Source of the DNA: Lysinibacillus boronitolerans JCM 21713 = 10a = NBRC 103108 | GTDB taxonomy: Bacteria > Bacillota > Bacilli > Bacillales_A > Planococcaceae | Reading direction: 5' to 3' | Assembly (NCBI RefSeq): GCF_000772935.1 | Contig: NZ_JPVR01000068.1 | Location: 1 to 64,000 of the forward strand | DNA: 64,000 bases | In this document: in pieces, positions 25,820 through 33,641 of the stretch | How positions within the stretch are numbered: position 1 is the first letter of the stretch | How the letters are laid out: each line of letters starts with the position of its first letter | Program-made: the position numbers and the translations under genes | Notes under the pieces: generated by a model | Told to the model about the DNA's origin: nothing | Database searches by the model: none | The model's input: the letters and a program-made list of their open reading frames with translations, nothing else

Positions 25820-27021
25820 GGACTTCGCCTCACGTTAAAAATTGCGGGATAAAGCGGGAAGGCTGAGATGCTAATCCGAACCGAAGGCTAATGGTAAAGC
25901 TTTAGTCAGGGGCAACGCATACCCGGTGATCCTACTTAGTAGACTATAATCCGGGCACGAGACCGCAACATTACACATTCATTAAAATCCAAAATTGCCT
26001 AGTGTAAGAAAGGCTGTGATAGAAATGAATAGAGGTTATGCAGGCTTTTATAAATCATATTATTTAAGAAGTTCATATGAGTATGCATACGCCAAATTTC
26101 TAGATTATCATTCCATTTCTTGGGGCTATGAGGATAGAGTATTTAATATAGGATACAAATTTTATAAACCTGATTTTTTCTTTTATAACGATGCCGGCAA
26201 TCTTGTAAAGATTGTAGAGATTAAGTCTCGCGATTACGAGGCGAAAGAGAAAGCTCTAAAGGACCTAAATGTTATTAAAACAACTTATGGTATTGATTGC
26301 GAATTGATTTCCTATGAAGAGTTGCTCGATATGTATAAATTTGTTCCATTTTCACTCACATCAACGATTACAGAATGGATAGAGTCGAATAATACAACAA
26401 TAAACAAAGCTGTATTTGGTAAATACAACGGACATTTCAATCAAAAACATACTGACCAAACAAAAAGAAAAATCGGTCAGCACACTAAGAAGTTGTGGGA
26501 ATCCAATAGTCCAGCAAAAGCTAGAATGATTGAAGGTTTAAGAAAATCTGGCTTGGTACAAAAAGGTAAGCAGAAGAAGCCCAGAGAGCAAAGAATTTGC
26601 AAAAGTTGTGGGCGTGAATTTGAAGTAATTGTTACTTCATCCAAATTGTTTTGTACTCAAGTGTGCGCTGGAAATTCAAATATAAAAATCGCCACACAAG
26701 TTTATGTTGAAAATCGAGCAAGTATACATCAAGAAATCAAACAAACTGTCATACAATGGGCAATCGATCATACTGAAATAATAACGGTAACACCCTTGAA
26801 TAAAATAAAATCAACGCTTAATCCATTAATTGAGCATATTTATCAAGATTTTGGTGTTAAAGATTTTAGAGTAATTTCAAAAGCAGTCTTTGGTGAAGAT
26901 AGAGGAAGAAAAGAATTATTAAGGTTTATGAAAAAAGTGTGTAATGAAAATGTATGCTGAACTTGCAGGAATTGAACTGTAAGAACTAAAGGATAAAAAG
27001 CCTTTAGGATAACAATTATTG
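25820..27021 (+). ncRNA. Group I intron 2 in nrdJ
   Basis: A 1202-nt intron. The exon end CGUGUGGU pairs with guide GCCUCACG at 25827-25834 (one U-U mismatch, U-G at the splice site). The catalytic core lies at 25840-25975: P-like AATTGCGGGA, Q-like AATCCGAACCGAAG, R-like GCAACGCATACCCGG and S-like GACTATAATCCGGG; CCCGG/CCGGG can form P7. The endonuclease gene lies after S, in the P9 region. The intron ends with G 27021. Exon joining gives NPCG-EQPLAPYS, the conserved family sequence. Confidence 0.9.
26025..26960 (+). CDS. Intron-encoded homing endonuclease, PD-(D/E)XK-like
   Basis: 311 residues from ATG 26025; in-frame GTG 26016 and TTG 25995 are alternatives. N-terminal nuclease-like domain: YLRSSYEYAYAKFLD (Glu), then YKPDFFFYND and VEIKSRDYEAKEKA, the PD...(D/E)XK pattern. 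Middle NUMOD-like segment (HTDQTKRKIGQHTKKLW) and a zinc-finger-like CKSCGREFE...CTQVC. C-terminal helices probably bind DNA. The nuclease family differs from that of the first intron. Its target should be the intronless NPCG-coding region of nrdJ. Confidence 0.78.
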   Translation: MNRGYAGFYKSYYLRSSYEYAYAKFLDYHSISWGYEDRVFNIGYKFYKPDFFFYNDAGNLVKIVEIKSRDYEAKEKALKDLNVIKTTYGIDCELISYEELLDMYKFVPFSLTSTITEWIESNNTTINKAVFGKYNGHFNQKHTDQTKRKIGQHTKKLWESNSPAKARMIEGLRKSGLVQKGKQKKPREQRICKSCGREFEVIVTSSKLFCTQVCAGNSNIKIATQVYVENRASIHQEIKQTVIQWAIDHTEIITVTPLNKIKSTLNPLIEHIYQDFGVKDFRVISKAVFGEDRGRKELLRFMKKVCNENVC

Positions 27022-28149
27022 GAACAACCACTTGCACCATATTCTGTGTGTAACTTAGCTGCTGTGAATTTAGCACAGTTTGCGAATAAAGAAAATCAAT
27101 CTGTTGATTACGAAGCACTACGTGAAACAGTTCGTGTTGGTGTTCGTATGCAGGATAACGTGATTGATGCGACACCGTACTTCTTAGAAGAAAACCGTGT
27201 ACAAGCTCTTGGTGAGCGTCGTGTTGGTTTAGGCGTTATGGGCTTAGCTGATTTGCTGATTTACTGTGAAAAAGAATATGGTTCAGATGAAGGTAATGCG
27301 TTAGTTGATGAAATCTTTAAAACAATCGCTGAAACTGCGTATGAGGCGTCTACAGAGCTTGCGAAAGAGCGTGGTAGCTTCCCATTCTTAGTAGGTGCTA
27401 CAGACGAAGAAACAGCTCGTTTACGTAAAGCCTTTACAGAGACAGGCTTTATGCAAAAAATGCCTGCTCATATCAAAGAGCAAATTTTAGCGACTGGTAT
27501 CCGTAACTCACATTTATTAACGGTTGCACCAACAGGGTCCACAGGAACAATGGTAGGGGTAGCAACAGGTCTTGAGCCATACTTCTCCTTCACGTACTAT
27601 CGTTCTGGTCGTCTAGGTAAATTCATTGAAGTAAAAGCTGAAATTGTCCAAGAATATTTGAACCGTCATCCAGAAGTAAATGAGCAAGAGCTTCCAGAAT
27701 GGTTCGTTACAGCAATGGAGCTAAAACCAGAAGCGCATGCGGATGTGCAATGTATTATTCAAAAATGGATCGATTCATCTATTTCTAAAACTGTAAACGC
27801 ACCAAAAGGGTATACAGTACAGCAAGTTGAAAAAGTGTACGAGCGACTATATAAAGGTGGCGCTAAGGGTGGTACGGTTTATGTTGACGGTAGCCGTGAT
27901 TCACAAGTACTTACACTAAAAGCAGAAGAAAATGATATGGATCAACTTTCATTTGAAGAGGAATTGGTTGAAGAACATACAAAACGTCCAGTCGTATTAG
28001 TAGATACGATTCAAGCGTTAGAGTCAACAACTGTTATTGGCTCAGACGTTGGGAATACATGCCCAGTATGCCGTAAAGGCACAGTCGAAGAAATGGGCGG
28101 CTGTAATACATGTACAAACTGTGGCGCACAGTTGAAATGCGGTCTATAA
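27022..28149 (+). CDS. nrdJ: Vitamin B12-dependent ribonucleotide reductase, exon 3
   Basis: 375 residues starting EQPLAPYSVCNLAAVNLAQ, containing VGLGVMGLADLLIYC, APTGSTGTMVG and the C-terminal cysteine cluster TCPVCRKGTVEEMGGCNTC, then TNCGAQLKCGL. That cysteine-rich tail is characteristic of long NrdJ enzymes and takes part in reductant delivery. The frame is intact to the stop at 28147-28149. The DNA downstream looks like the end of a transposon. Confidence 0.92.
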   Translation, partial: EQPLAPYSVCNLAAVNLAQFANKENQSVDYEALRETVRVGVRMQDNVIDATPYFLEENRVQALGERRVGLGVMGLADLLIYCEKEYGSDEGNALVDEIFKTIAETAYEASTELAKERGSFPFLVGATDEETARLRKAFTETGFMQKMPAHIKEQILATGIRNSHLLTVAPTGSTGTMVGVATGLEPYFSFTYYRSGRLGKFIEVKAEIVQEYLNRHPEVNEQELPEWFVTAMELKPEAHADVQCIIQKWIDSSISKTVNAPKGYTVQQVEKVYERLYKGGAKGGTVYVDGSRDSQVLTLKAEENDMDQLSFEEELVEEHTKRPVVLVDTIQALESTTVIGSDVGNTCPVCRKGTVEEMGGCNTCTNCGAQLKCGL

Positions 28150-28171
28150 AATAAATTTAAAATCAAGTGGT

Positions 28172-28252
28172 TGTAGATTTGAAATAAAGTCGTACCATTT
28201 GAAAAAAGATGTACCATTTCAAATAAAATTATGTAGTTTTTAAAAAAATCGC
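28172..28252 (+). repeat. Tandem 19-bp repeats, candidate end of a Tn7-like transposon
   Basis: Three repeats with exact 19-bp period begin at 28173, 28192 and 28211 (GTAGATTTGAAATAAAG, GTACCATTTGAAAAAAG, GTACCATTTCAAATAAA), and a weaker fourth at 28233 (GTAGTTTTTAAAAAAA). A TGT at 28172, 22 bp after the nrdJ stop, could be the element terminus. Arrays of ~20-bp transposase sites next to tnsA are typical of Tn7-like ends. The number and identity of sites are inferred. Confidence 0.55.
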
Positions 28253-28297
28253 AACGCCTTTCCCCTTTGGATCATAGTAATCTAAAGGGGTGTTTTT

Positions 28298-28440
28298 ATG
28301 TCAAAAAACCAGAAGATGCAGGTTGAAAAATGGATTAAAGAAGGTCGTGGCTCTGGAGTGGGTGCGCATAGCCCTGGTTAAACATTTAGGATGTTTTCAT
28401 CGTGAGGAATCCTTTACCCGAAGCATTTAATTCACTATGA
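28298..28440 (+). pseudogene. Decayed tnsA (Tn7-like transposition endonuclease), N-terminal remnant
   Basis: ATG 28298 behind AAGGGGTG starts a 27-codon frame (QVEKWIKEGRGSGVGAH) that matches the N-terminus of TnsA proteins, in which a KEGRG-G-G-xYKPWL block is conserved. One frame over, the sequence continues as PWLNI-stop-DV, matching the next TnsA residues with a stop where Gln is expected. The rest is missing. Two lesions and a truncation make this a dead remnant. The upstream repeats are the likely transposon end. Confidence 0.6.
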
Positions 28441-28689
28441 CTAGTATAGATTTTTTACATCAGTTGGATTTTTTAGGCATGAAAAAAACGCCCCATTTGA
28501 TAAACAGATTTTATTTTTTAATCTGTCTACCTAATGGGGAGCATATCAATTCACAGGTGAGCCTTTGTCTTTGTAATGCTATTCCTTTTAAACTGTCGTT
28601 TTACCCTTTATCTGAATTATGGGTTTTGGCATGAAATATAACAAGAAATCGTTCGCTGATCGGAATTAATTGAGATGAGTGATAATTGA
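28382..28689. other. Gene-free stretch with an inverted repeat
   Basis: Apart from the hairpin listed separately, I see no gene. A 65-codon frame across the hairpin (28437-28634) has no ribosome site and low-complexity composition and is probably chance. Confidence 0.5.
28483..28543 (-). terminator. Minus-strand terminator-like hairpin
   Basis: Imperfect inverted repeat, arms GCCCCATT...ACAGATT and AATCTGT...AATGGGG. On the minus strand a T run follows, placing it downstream of the small membrane protein gene at 28690. Confidence 0.55.
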
Positions 28690-28944
28690 TTAAATAGCTG
28701 TAGTATCCCAAAATATACTTATTACAAAAGCTACTACTACTCCAGCAAAAATCCAACCCATAGCATATTTCTTTAATCTAAAATTATTTAAACTCAACAT
28801 CAAAAAGCAAAAAGTCATAACAACTTGTATCCAAATTGGTCTATCAAAACTCTCTTTATGCCAAATGAAGGAATAAAGAACACCGATAACCATAATAGAC
28901 AGCACTGCTAACGCAATTCTATTAAATATGCTAGACTTTTGCAA
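28690..28944 (-). CDS. Small membrane protein of unknown function
   Basis: 84 residues; TTG 28944 follows AAGGAGG at a 9-base distance. Three predicted membrane helices (RIALAVLSIMVIGVLYSFI, VVMTFCFLMLSLN, WIFAGVVVAFVISIFW). The layout, with a short positive loop before the last helix, resembles the DUF3953 (YczI) type, though this is uncertain. It lies in the rearranged stretch between nrdJ and the truncated ABC permease, just behind the remnant at 28959-29067. Confidence 0.55.
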   Translation of the reverse strand: MQKSSIFNRIALAVLSIMVIGVLYSFIWHKESFDRPIWIQVVMTFCFLMLSLNNFRLKKYAMGWIFAGVVVAFVISIFWDTTAI

Positions 28945-28958
28945 ACCTAAAAACCTCC

Positions 28959-29067
28959 TTAATATGGCTTTGTATAAAAATACCAATCACCAGTAGCTCT
29001 TAATTGTTCATTCATACTAAAACCTGCAACGGAAGCAATTACTCTAACATTATCGTTTCTATTTGCA
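28959..29067 (-). pseudogene. 3' remnant of an unknown gene
   Basis: A minus-strand frame with protein-like sequence (NVRVIASVAGFSMNEQL, then ATGDWYFYTKPY) ends two bases before the ribosome site of the small membrane protein. Upstream it is cut off where the ABC permease sequence begins, near 29067. It is probably the tail of a gene that headed this two-gene unit. Confidence 0.4.
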
Positions 29068-29068
29068 T

Positions 29069-29572
29069 TGTACTTTGTTCACCAGGCTCTTTGTTTCTCC
29101 TTTGTCTGCCGCTGATTACATTTTAGGGTATATGATACCTTTACTACCAATAGCTCTGCTACAAATTTTTGTTTGTTTAGCTACCGCCATGTTATTAGGG
29201 TTGCCATTTAATAAGTCTATCCTCTTTATGATCCTTGTACTTCTAATCATCTCGCCACTCTATATTAGTTTTGGATTATTATTTGGGACATTATTTACAG
29301 ATAAGCAGGTAGGAGGGATATTTGCCATCTTTGTTAATGTCACAACTTGGTTAAGTGGAACATGGTTCGAATTAGATATGATTGGTGGAACATTTCAAGC
29401 GATTGCACAGTGTTTACCTTTCATGCACACAGTCAATGCAGCTAGGGCTATCTTACATGCAGAGTATGCTGATGTGTTTTATTCACTTATTGTTGTCATT
29501 GGTTATTCAATAATTATGACAATTCTCGCCATCTTTATGTTTAAGCAGAAAATGCAAGGTAGTTCAAAATGA
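29069..29572 (+). pseudogene. Truncated ABC-2 type transporter permease (C-terminal part)
   Basis: The open frame encodes the C-terminal half of an ABC-2 permease: LFVSPLSAADYILGYMIPL, then LLGLPFNKSILFMILVLL, GLLFGTLFTDKQVGG and final membrane helices, ending in FKQKMQGSSK. Family members have another ~150-200 residues and the ATPase gene upstream; both are missing. The break near 29068 coincides with the end of the opposite-strand remnant, marking a deletion or insertion junction. Probably not functional. Confidence 0.7.
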
Positions 29573-29605
29573 AAAAAGGGCAGCCCCACTAGTTGGACTG
29601 CCCTG
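29572..29605 (-). terminator. Terminator after the iron-alcohol dehydrogenase gene
   Basis: Arms GGGCAGTCC and GGGCTGCCC; on the minus strand a run of six Ts follows. It lies 24 bp past the dehydrogenase stop. Confidence 0.8.
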
Positions 29606-29628
29606 CAGATTGCTGACAAAGTAACATC

Positions 29629-30816
29629 TTACAAAAATGACTTTTTATTTTCTGTAATTATGCCATTGTAGGCAGAGTGATAGATAGTATAAATGTCTTC
29701 TTCCATTAAAGTCATAGGGCTGCGTGCTAAAATTCGTTTTTGATCTAAAGCGGCTTTAGTTAAACTAGTTAAAGCTTGTTTTGGAATATTGAAGCCTTGT
29801 AAAGTAGATGGGATATTCACATCTTTTACAATTTTTTGTAATTCGTTGACACAACAATAAGAGGCTTCTTCTTGTGATAAATAAGCTGTATTAAAACCCA
29901 TCATTTCATAAATATCTTTCATTCGTTTTTCACAGCTTTGTCGAATATAGCCCATTACATAAGGAAGTAAAACGGCATTAGACTCTCCGTGAGCGACATG
30001 AAATTGTCCACCAATCGGATAAGCTAGTGCATGGACTCCTGCAACCCCTGCATTAAAGAATGCTAGTCCCGCAAGATAACTACCATAACTCATTTTTGTA
30101 CGTGCTTCTTGATTGCTACCATCTGCAACTGCAATACGAATCGATTGACTAATTAACCGAATAGCCTGTATAGCCAATGCATCCGAAACAGGACTTGCAT
30201 TTTTTGAAATATAGGCCTCTATCGCGTGTGTAAGTGCGTCAATTCCTGTGGCAGCAGTAATTTTAGGTGGAAGTGAAATAGTTAGTGATGGATCTATGAT
30301 CGCAACATCAGCTAGTAAATAGTCGTGCGTTACTACATCTTTTGTTTTTTCTAATGCTAGCACAGCTATATTCGTTACCTCGGATCCTGTACCAGAAGTT
30401 GTAGGAATTAAAATAGTAGGGATGCCTTTGTTATTAATTTTTTTTGTGCCTGTTAGGTTTAAATAATCTTCAACAAGCCCTTCATGAAAAGCGAGTACGC
30501 CAGCTATTTTGGATAAATCGAGCGCACTGCCTCCACCAATACCAATAATCATATCAAATTCGTGTTGTCGGGTGAAGGCTACTAATTTTTCAGCCAAAGC
30601 TAGGGAAGGTTCAGCTGACACTTCCGAATATAGTTCAACGTCATAATTTGCTTCCACTAATGGCTGAATAGCTTTCGTAGTTAAGCCAATTTCTATTAAA
30701 GTAGGATCTGTTACAACTAATATTTTTTTTGCTTGTAAGCGTGTGACTTCCTCTAGTAAATAAGATAATGAATTCCAGCCTGTATAGCTAATAGGTGTGA
30801 AAGTAATTTTTGACAT
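29629..30816 (-). CDS. Iron-containing alcohol dehydrogenase
   Basis: 395 residues; ATG 30816 follows AAGGAGGA. NAD-binding motif GIGGGSALDLSK, then PTTSGTGSEVTN, and the metal-site segments GIDALTHAIEAYIS and HALAYPIGGQFHVAHG with the expected Asp/His ligands. The family oxidises primary alcohols or reduces aldehydes. It lies 13 bp after an aldehyde dehydrogenase on the same strand, so the pair could turn an alcohol into the acid. Two repeated operator-like sites precede the pair. Confidence 0.88.
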   Translation of the reverse strand: MSKITFTPISYTGWNSLSYLLEEVTRLQAKKILVVTDPTLIEIGLTTKAIQPLVEANYDVELYSEVSAEPSLALAEKLVAFTRQHEFDMIIGIGGGSALDLSKIAGVLAFHEGLVEDYLNLTGTKKINNKGIPTILIPTTSGTGSEVTNIAVLALEKTKDVVTHDYLLADVAIIDPSLTISLPPKITAATGIDALTHAIEAYISKNASPVSDALAIQAIRLISQSIRIAVADGSNQEARTKMSYGSYLAGLAFFNAGVAGVHALAYPIGGQFHVAHGESNAVLLPYVMGYIRQSCEKRMKDIYEMMGFNTAYLSQEEASYCCVNELQKIVKDVNIPSTLQGFNIPKQALTSLTKAALDQKRILARSPMTLMEEDIYTIYHSAYNGIITENKKSFL

Positions 30817-30829
30817 CGCAAGATCCTCC

Positions 30830-32251
30830 TTATGATTGATTCCAAACAATCAGCTTTTTTTCTGTCATTTCTTGGATAGCATATTTAACGCCTTCTTTAC
30901 CTGTACCACTTTCTTTCACACCACCATAGGGCATTTGATCAACACGATAAGTAGGAATATCGTTAATCATGACACCACCAACCTCCAATGCTTTAGAAGC
31001 CATAAAAGCAGTCTGAATATCATTTGTGAAAATCCCAGCCTGTAATCCATATTTCGAATTATTGATTGCTTCTATGCCCTCTTGAATGCTCGTTATTCGA
31101 TTAACAATCACAATAGGTGCAAACACCTCTTGACAGGATACCTTGAGATGATCAGCTACATTCGTTAAAATAGTAGGCATCAGCATATGGTTATGAAGTT
31201 TGCCTCCTGTTGCTAAATTTGCTCCATTTGCTAATGCCTCATTAATCCAATCAAGTGCTCGAATTTCTTCATTGGCATGAATTAATGAAGAAATATCTGT
31301 TGTCATTTCTAATGGATCACCTAGTACAAGTGTTTCAGTTTGCGCGATGAATTTAGCAAGAAATTCATCATAAAGTGAATCCATTACATAAACACGCTGA
31401 AGAGAAATACAAACCTGCCCTTGGTTAGAGAAGGCACCTACTACACATTTAGCAACAATATCATCTAAATTTACTTTTTTATCAATAATTAAGCCTGCAT
31501 TAGAACCAAGCTCCAATGCTACTTTTTTCAAACCAGCTCGATTACGAATATCAATTCCTACAGCTGGGCTACCCGTAAAGGTAATCATATTGACTTTGTC
31601 ACTTTGTATTAGTACATCGCCTACGAGCTTACCGCTCCCCGTAATAACATTGAAAGCACCTTTTGGCAAAGAGGTTTGATCCATTAATTCAGCTAAAAAT
31701 AAGGCAGATAAAGGAGTTTGCGATGCGGGTTTAAGAATAATGGTATTTCCAGCAGCAATTGCAGGTCCTACCTTATGTGCAATCAAATTTTGTGGAAAAT
31801 TGAATGGTGTAATAGCAGCCACAACACCGATAGATTGTTCCAGAGTATAACCAAAGCGATTTTTCCCATTTTCTGCAGCATCCATTGGAATCATTTCACC
31901 AACTAAGCGTTTGGCTTCCTCAGCAGCAAATTTATATGTTTCAATTGTCCGTTCTACTTCAAGTAAGGCATATTTTATTGGCTTACCTGCTTCTAATGAG
32001 ATGATTTTTGCTGCTTTTTCTTTATGTTGTAAAAGGAGCGTGATCAATTGTTCCAAGACTTGTGATCGTTCGAAAGCCGTCATATTAGCCACTGTTTTTT
32101 TAGTGTCGTAAGCAGCATCAATGGCTCTTAAAACATCCTCTTCTGTAGCTTGAGGAATTTCAGCAATTTCTTTTTTAGAGTAGGGAGCATTTAGAGTGGT
32201 ATAGCTAGCAGTGGCTTCCCATTGTCCGTTTACATATATATGTTTTTGCAT
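30830..32251 (-). CDS. NAD(P)-dependent aldehyde dehydrogenase
   Basis: 473 residues, usual length for the family. Start ATG 32251 follows AGGAGG. Motifs: AITPFNFPQNLIAHKVGPA, FTGSPAVG, the general-base ALELGSNAG and the catalytic cysteine in NQGQVCISLQRVY. It oxidises an aldehyde to the acid. First gene of the two-gene minus-strand operon with the iron-dependent alcohol dehydrogenase. The divergent arm begins with an acyl-CoA ligase that could activate the acid produced (inference). Confidence 0.9.
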   Translation of the reverse strand: MQKHIYVNGQWEATASYTTLNAPYSKKEIAEIPQATEEDVLRAIDAAYDTKKTVANMTAFERSQVLEQLITLLLQHKEKAAKIISLEAGKPIKYALLEVERTIETYKFAAEEAKRLVGEMIPMDAAENGKNRFGYTLEQSIGVVAAITPFNFPQNLIAHKVGPAIAAGNTIILKPASQTPLSALFLAELMDQTSLPKGAFNVITGSGKLVGDVLIQSDKVNMITFTGSPAVGIDIRNRAGLKKVALELGSNAGLIIDKKVNLDDIVAKCVVGAFSNQGQVCISLQRVYVMDSLYDEFLAKFIAQTETLVLGDPLEMTTDISSLIHANEEIRALDWINEALANGANLATGGKLHNHMLMPTILTNVADHLKVSCQEVFAPIVIVNRITSIQEGIEAINNSKYGLQAGIFTNDIQTAFMASKALEVGGVMINDIPTYRVDQMPYGGVKESGTGKEGVKYAIQEMTEKKLIVWNQS

Positions 32252-32271
32252 TCCATTAACCTCCTAGAATT

Positions 32272-32290
32272 ATGTTTACGTATTCATTTT
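32272..32290 (-). promoter_or_regulatory. LacI-type operator-like site 1
   Basis: ATGTTTACGTATTCATTTT; the core TGTTTACGTATTCA is nearly palindromic, as for LacI/GalR operators. It lies 21 bp before the aldehyde dehydrogenase start. Confidence 0.7.
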
Positions 32291-32339
32291 GAGTAAAAAG
32301 GGTGTTGTGTAAGAGATAGACAGAGAGAAAAATAAAAAA

Positions 32340-32358
32340 ATGTTTACGTATTCATTTT
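32340..32358 (-). promoter_or_regulatory. LacI-type operator-like site 2
   Basis: ATGTTTACGTATTCATTTT, identical over 19 bp to site 1 and 68 bp away, between the repressor gene's 3' end and the aldehyde dehydrogenase gene. The spacing would allow a DNA loop or double occlusion of the promoter. Confidence 0.75.
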
Positions 32359-32379
32359 AAAATAAAAAGAAACAAACTA

Positions 32380-33384
32380 TCAAATAGTTTGTTTTGGAAC
32401 ACTAGTTGTGCGCCTATTGAACACTTTAACAGATTTAGTAATACGAACACAACTATTTTTTTTATTTTCAATCATTTCAAACAATTCTTTAATAGCTAAA
32501 AAACCTAAATTTTCTTCTAGTATACTGCCTACTGTTGTTAATTGAATTAAACCATGCTTGCTTAAATCGACATTATCAATACCTATAATACTTATATCTT
32601 CTGGCACTTTTAGATTCTTATTGATGAAACAATCCAATAAATGAAGGGCAATGGAATCTGTTGCTGCGCAGATACCGGTTGGTTGCTTATCTAGGGAAGT
32701 TATATGCTGAAAAATATCTTGAATAGATTGTTTAGATGTATCTGTTGTAAAAATAAAATCATCATTTCTAGCGATGTTATAGTCCTCAAGTGCTTTTACA
32801 AAACCTGCATACCGCTCCTTGAAGGTACTACGATTTTGAGGACCACCGATCCAAGAGATAGCTGTATGACCAAGTTCAAGGAGATGTTGCGCAGATAGAT
32901 ACCCAGCGTAAAAATTGTCAATTTCAACAAAAAATTCATTATTTTTATGTTTACGATTATACGTAATAAAAGGTATATTGAGTTGCTTTAGTTTAAAAAA
33001 TATTGGATCGTCTAGAAAAATACATGAGAGAATAACTCCATCTACCTTGTTTTCAAAAATAGATGTATAGGCTTCTTGTAATCGGTCATCACTCACATAT
33101 TGGACATGTACGCGATAGCCCATTTCATTTGCATAATTCACGATAGCTGTTGTTGTGTCAACAAAAAATGGGTTATGGATAGGGCCAGATAAAAGGGCAA
33201 TGGTTCTCGTTTTATTTTGCACAAGAGAGCGGGCATTAGCATTTGGGATATAATTTAATTCCTCAATAGCACGCATCACTTTATCTACTGTAGGCTTTTT
33301 AACTAGTTCGGGTGTATTGAGTACACGTGAAACAGTTGTTTGTGATACGCCTGCCTTCTTTGCTACATCTTTAGATGACACCAT
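32380..33384 (-). CDS. LacI/GalR family transcriptional repressor
   Basis: 334 residues. N-terminal HTH: SSKDVAKKAGVSQTTVSRVLN plus hinge NYIPNANARSL, followed by a periplasmic-binding-type effector domain (IALLSGPIHNPFF, GVILSCIF, AATDSIALHLLD, ISIIGIDN). The gene lies between the two arms of the catabolic locus. The same sequence is found twice before the aldehyde dehydrogenase gene and once (core ATGAATACGTA) before the acyl-CoA ligase gene, so it probably represses both arms until an inducer binds. The inducer is unknown. Confidence 0.9.
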   Translation of the reverse strand: MVSSKDVAKKAGVSQTTVSRVLNTPELVKKPTVDKVMRAIEELNYIPNANARSLVQNKTRTIALLSGPIHNPFFVDTTTAIVNYANEMGYRVHVQYVSDDRLQEAYTSIFENKVDGVILSCIFLDDPIFFKLKQLNIPFITYNRKHKNNEFFVEIDNFYAGYLSAQHLLELGHTAISWIGGPQNRSTFKERYAGFVKALEDYNIARNDDFIFTTDTSKQSIQDIFQHITSLDKQPTGICAATDSIALHLLDCFINKNLKVPEDISIIGIDNVDLSKHGLIQLTTVGSILEENLGFLAIKELFEMIENKKNSCVRITKSVKVFNRRTTSVPKQTI

Positions 33385-33552
33385 AATAATTCCTCCTTCT
33401 TCTAAATTTTAATATAGTCCAATTAGAATAAATATACAACAGTCGCCTTATTATTGGGGATTACTAAAAAATATAAGAGGAGTATGACATAGAAATTAGA
33501 ATGATGATTAATGAAATTAAAAAATAGAAAATATTTAATTTTCAAAAAACTA

Positions 33553-33582
33553 TTGACTTTCTTCTAAATCGAAACATATATT
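33553..33582 (+). promoter_or_regulatory. Predicted promoter of the CoA-catabolic operon
   Basis: TTGACT at 33553 and TATATT at 33577, 18-bp spacer. The expected start near 33589 places the operator at 33608 just downstream, suitable for a repressor block. Confidence 0.6.
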
Positions 33583-33607
33583 AATAGTTGTACAGAGAAG
33601 AGATAAA

Positions 33608-33623
33608 ATGAATACGTAGTCAT
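33608..33623 (+). promoter_or_regulatory. LacI-type operator-like site 3
   Basis: ATGAATACGTAGTCAT; shares ATGAATACGTA with the reverse complement of sites 1 and 2. It lies downstream of the predicted start point and just before the ribosome site of the ligase gene. Confidence 0.65.
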
Positions 33624-33641
33624 AAGGAGGAGTTTTATATT

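Noticed and set aside
28172-28252. CRISPR array
   Set aside because: Repeats are only about 17-19 bp, follow each other without spacers and decay quickly; they fit transposase binding sites better.
28437-28634. 65-residue plus-strand gene
   Set aside because: No ribosome site; the frame runs through a terminator-like hairpin and has atypical composition.
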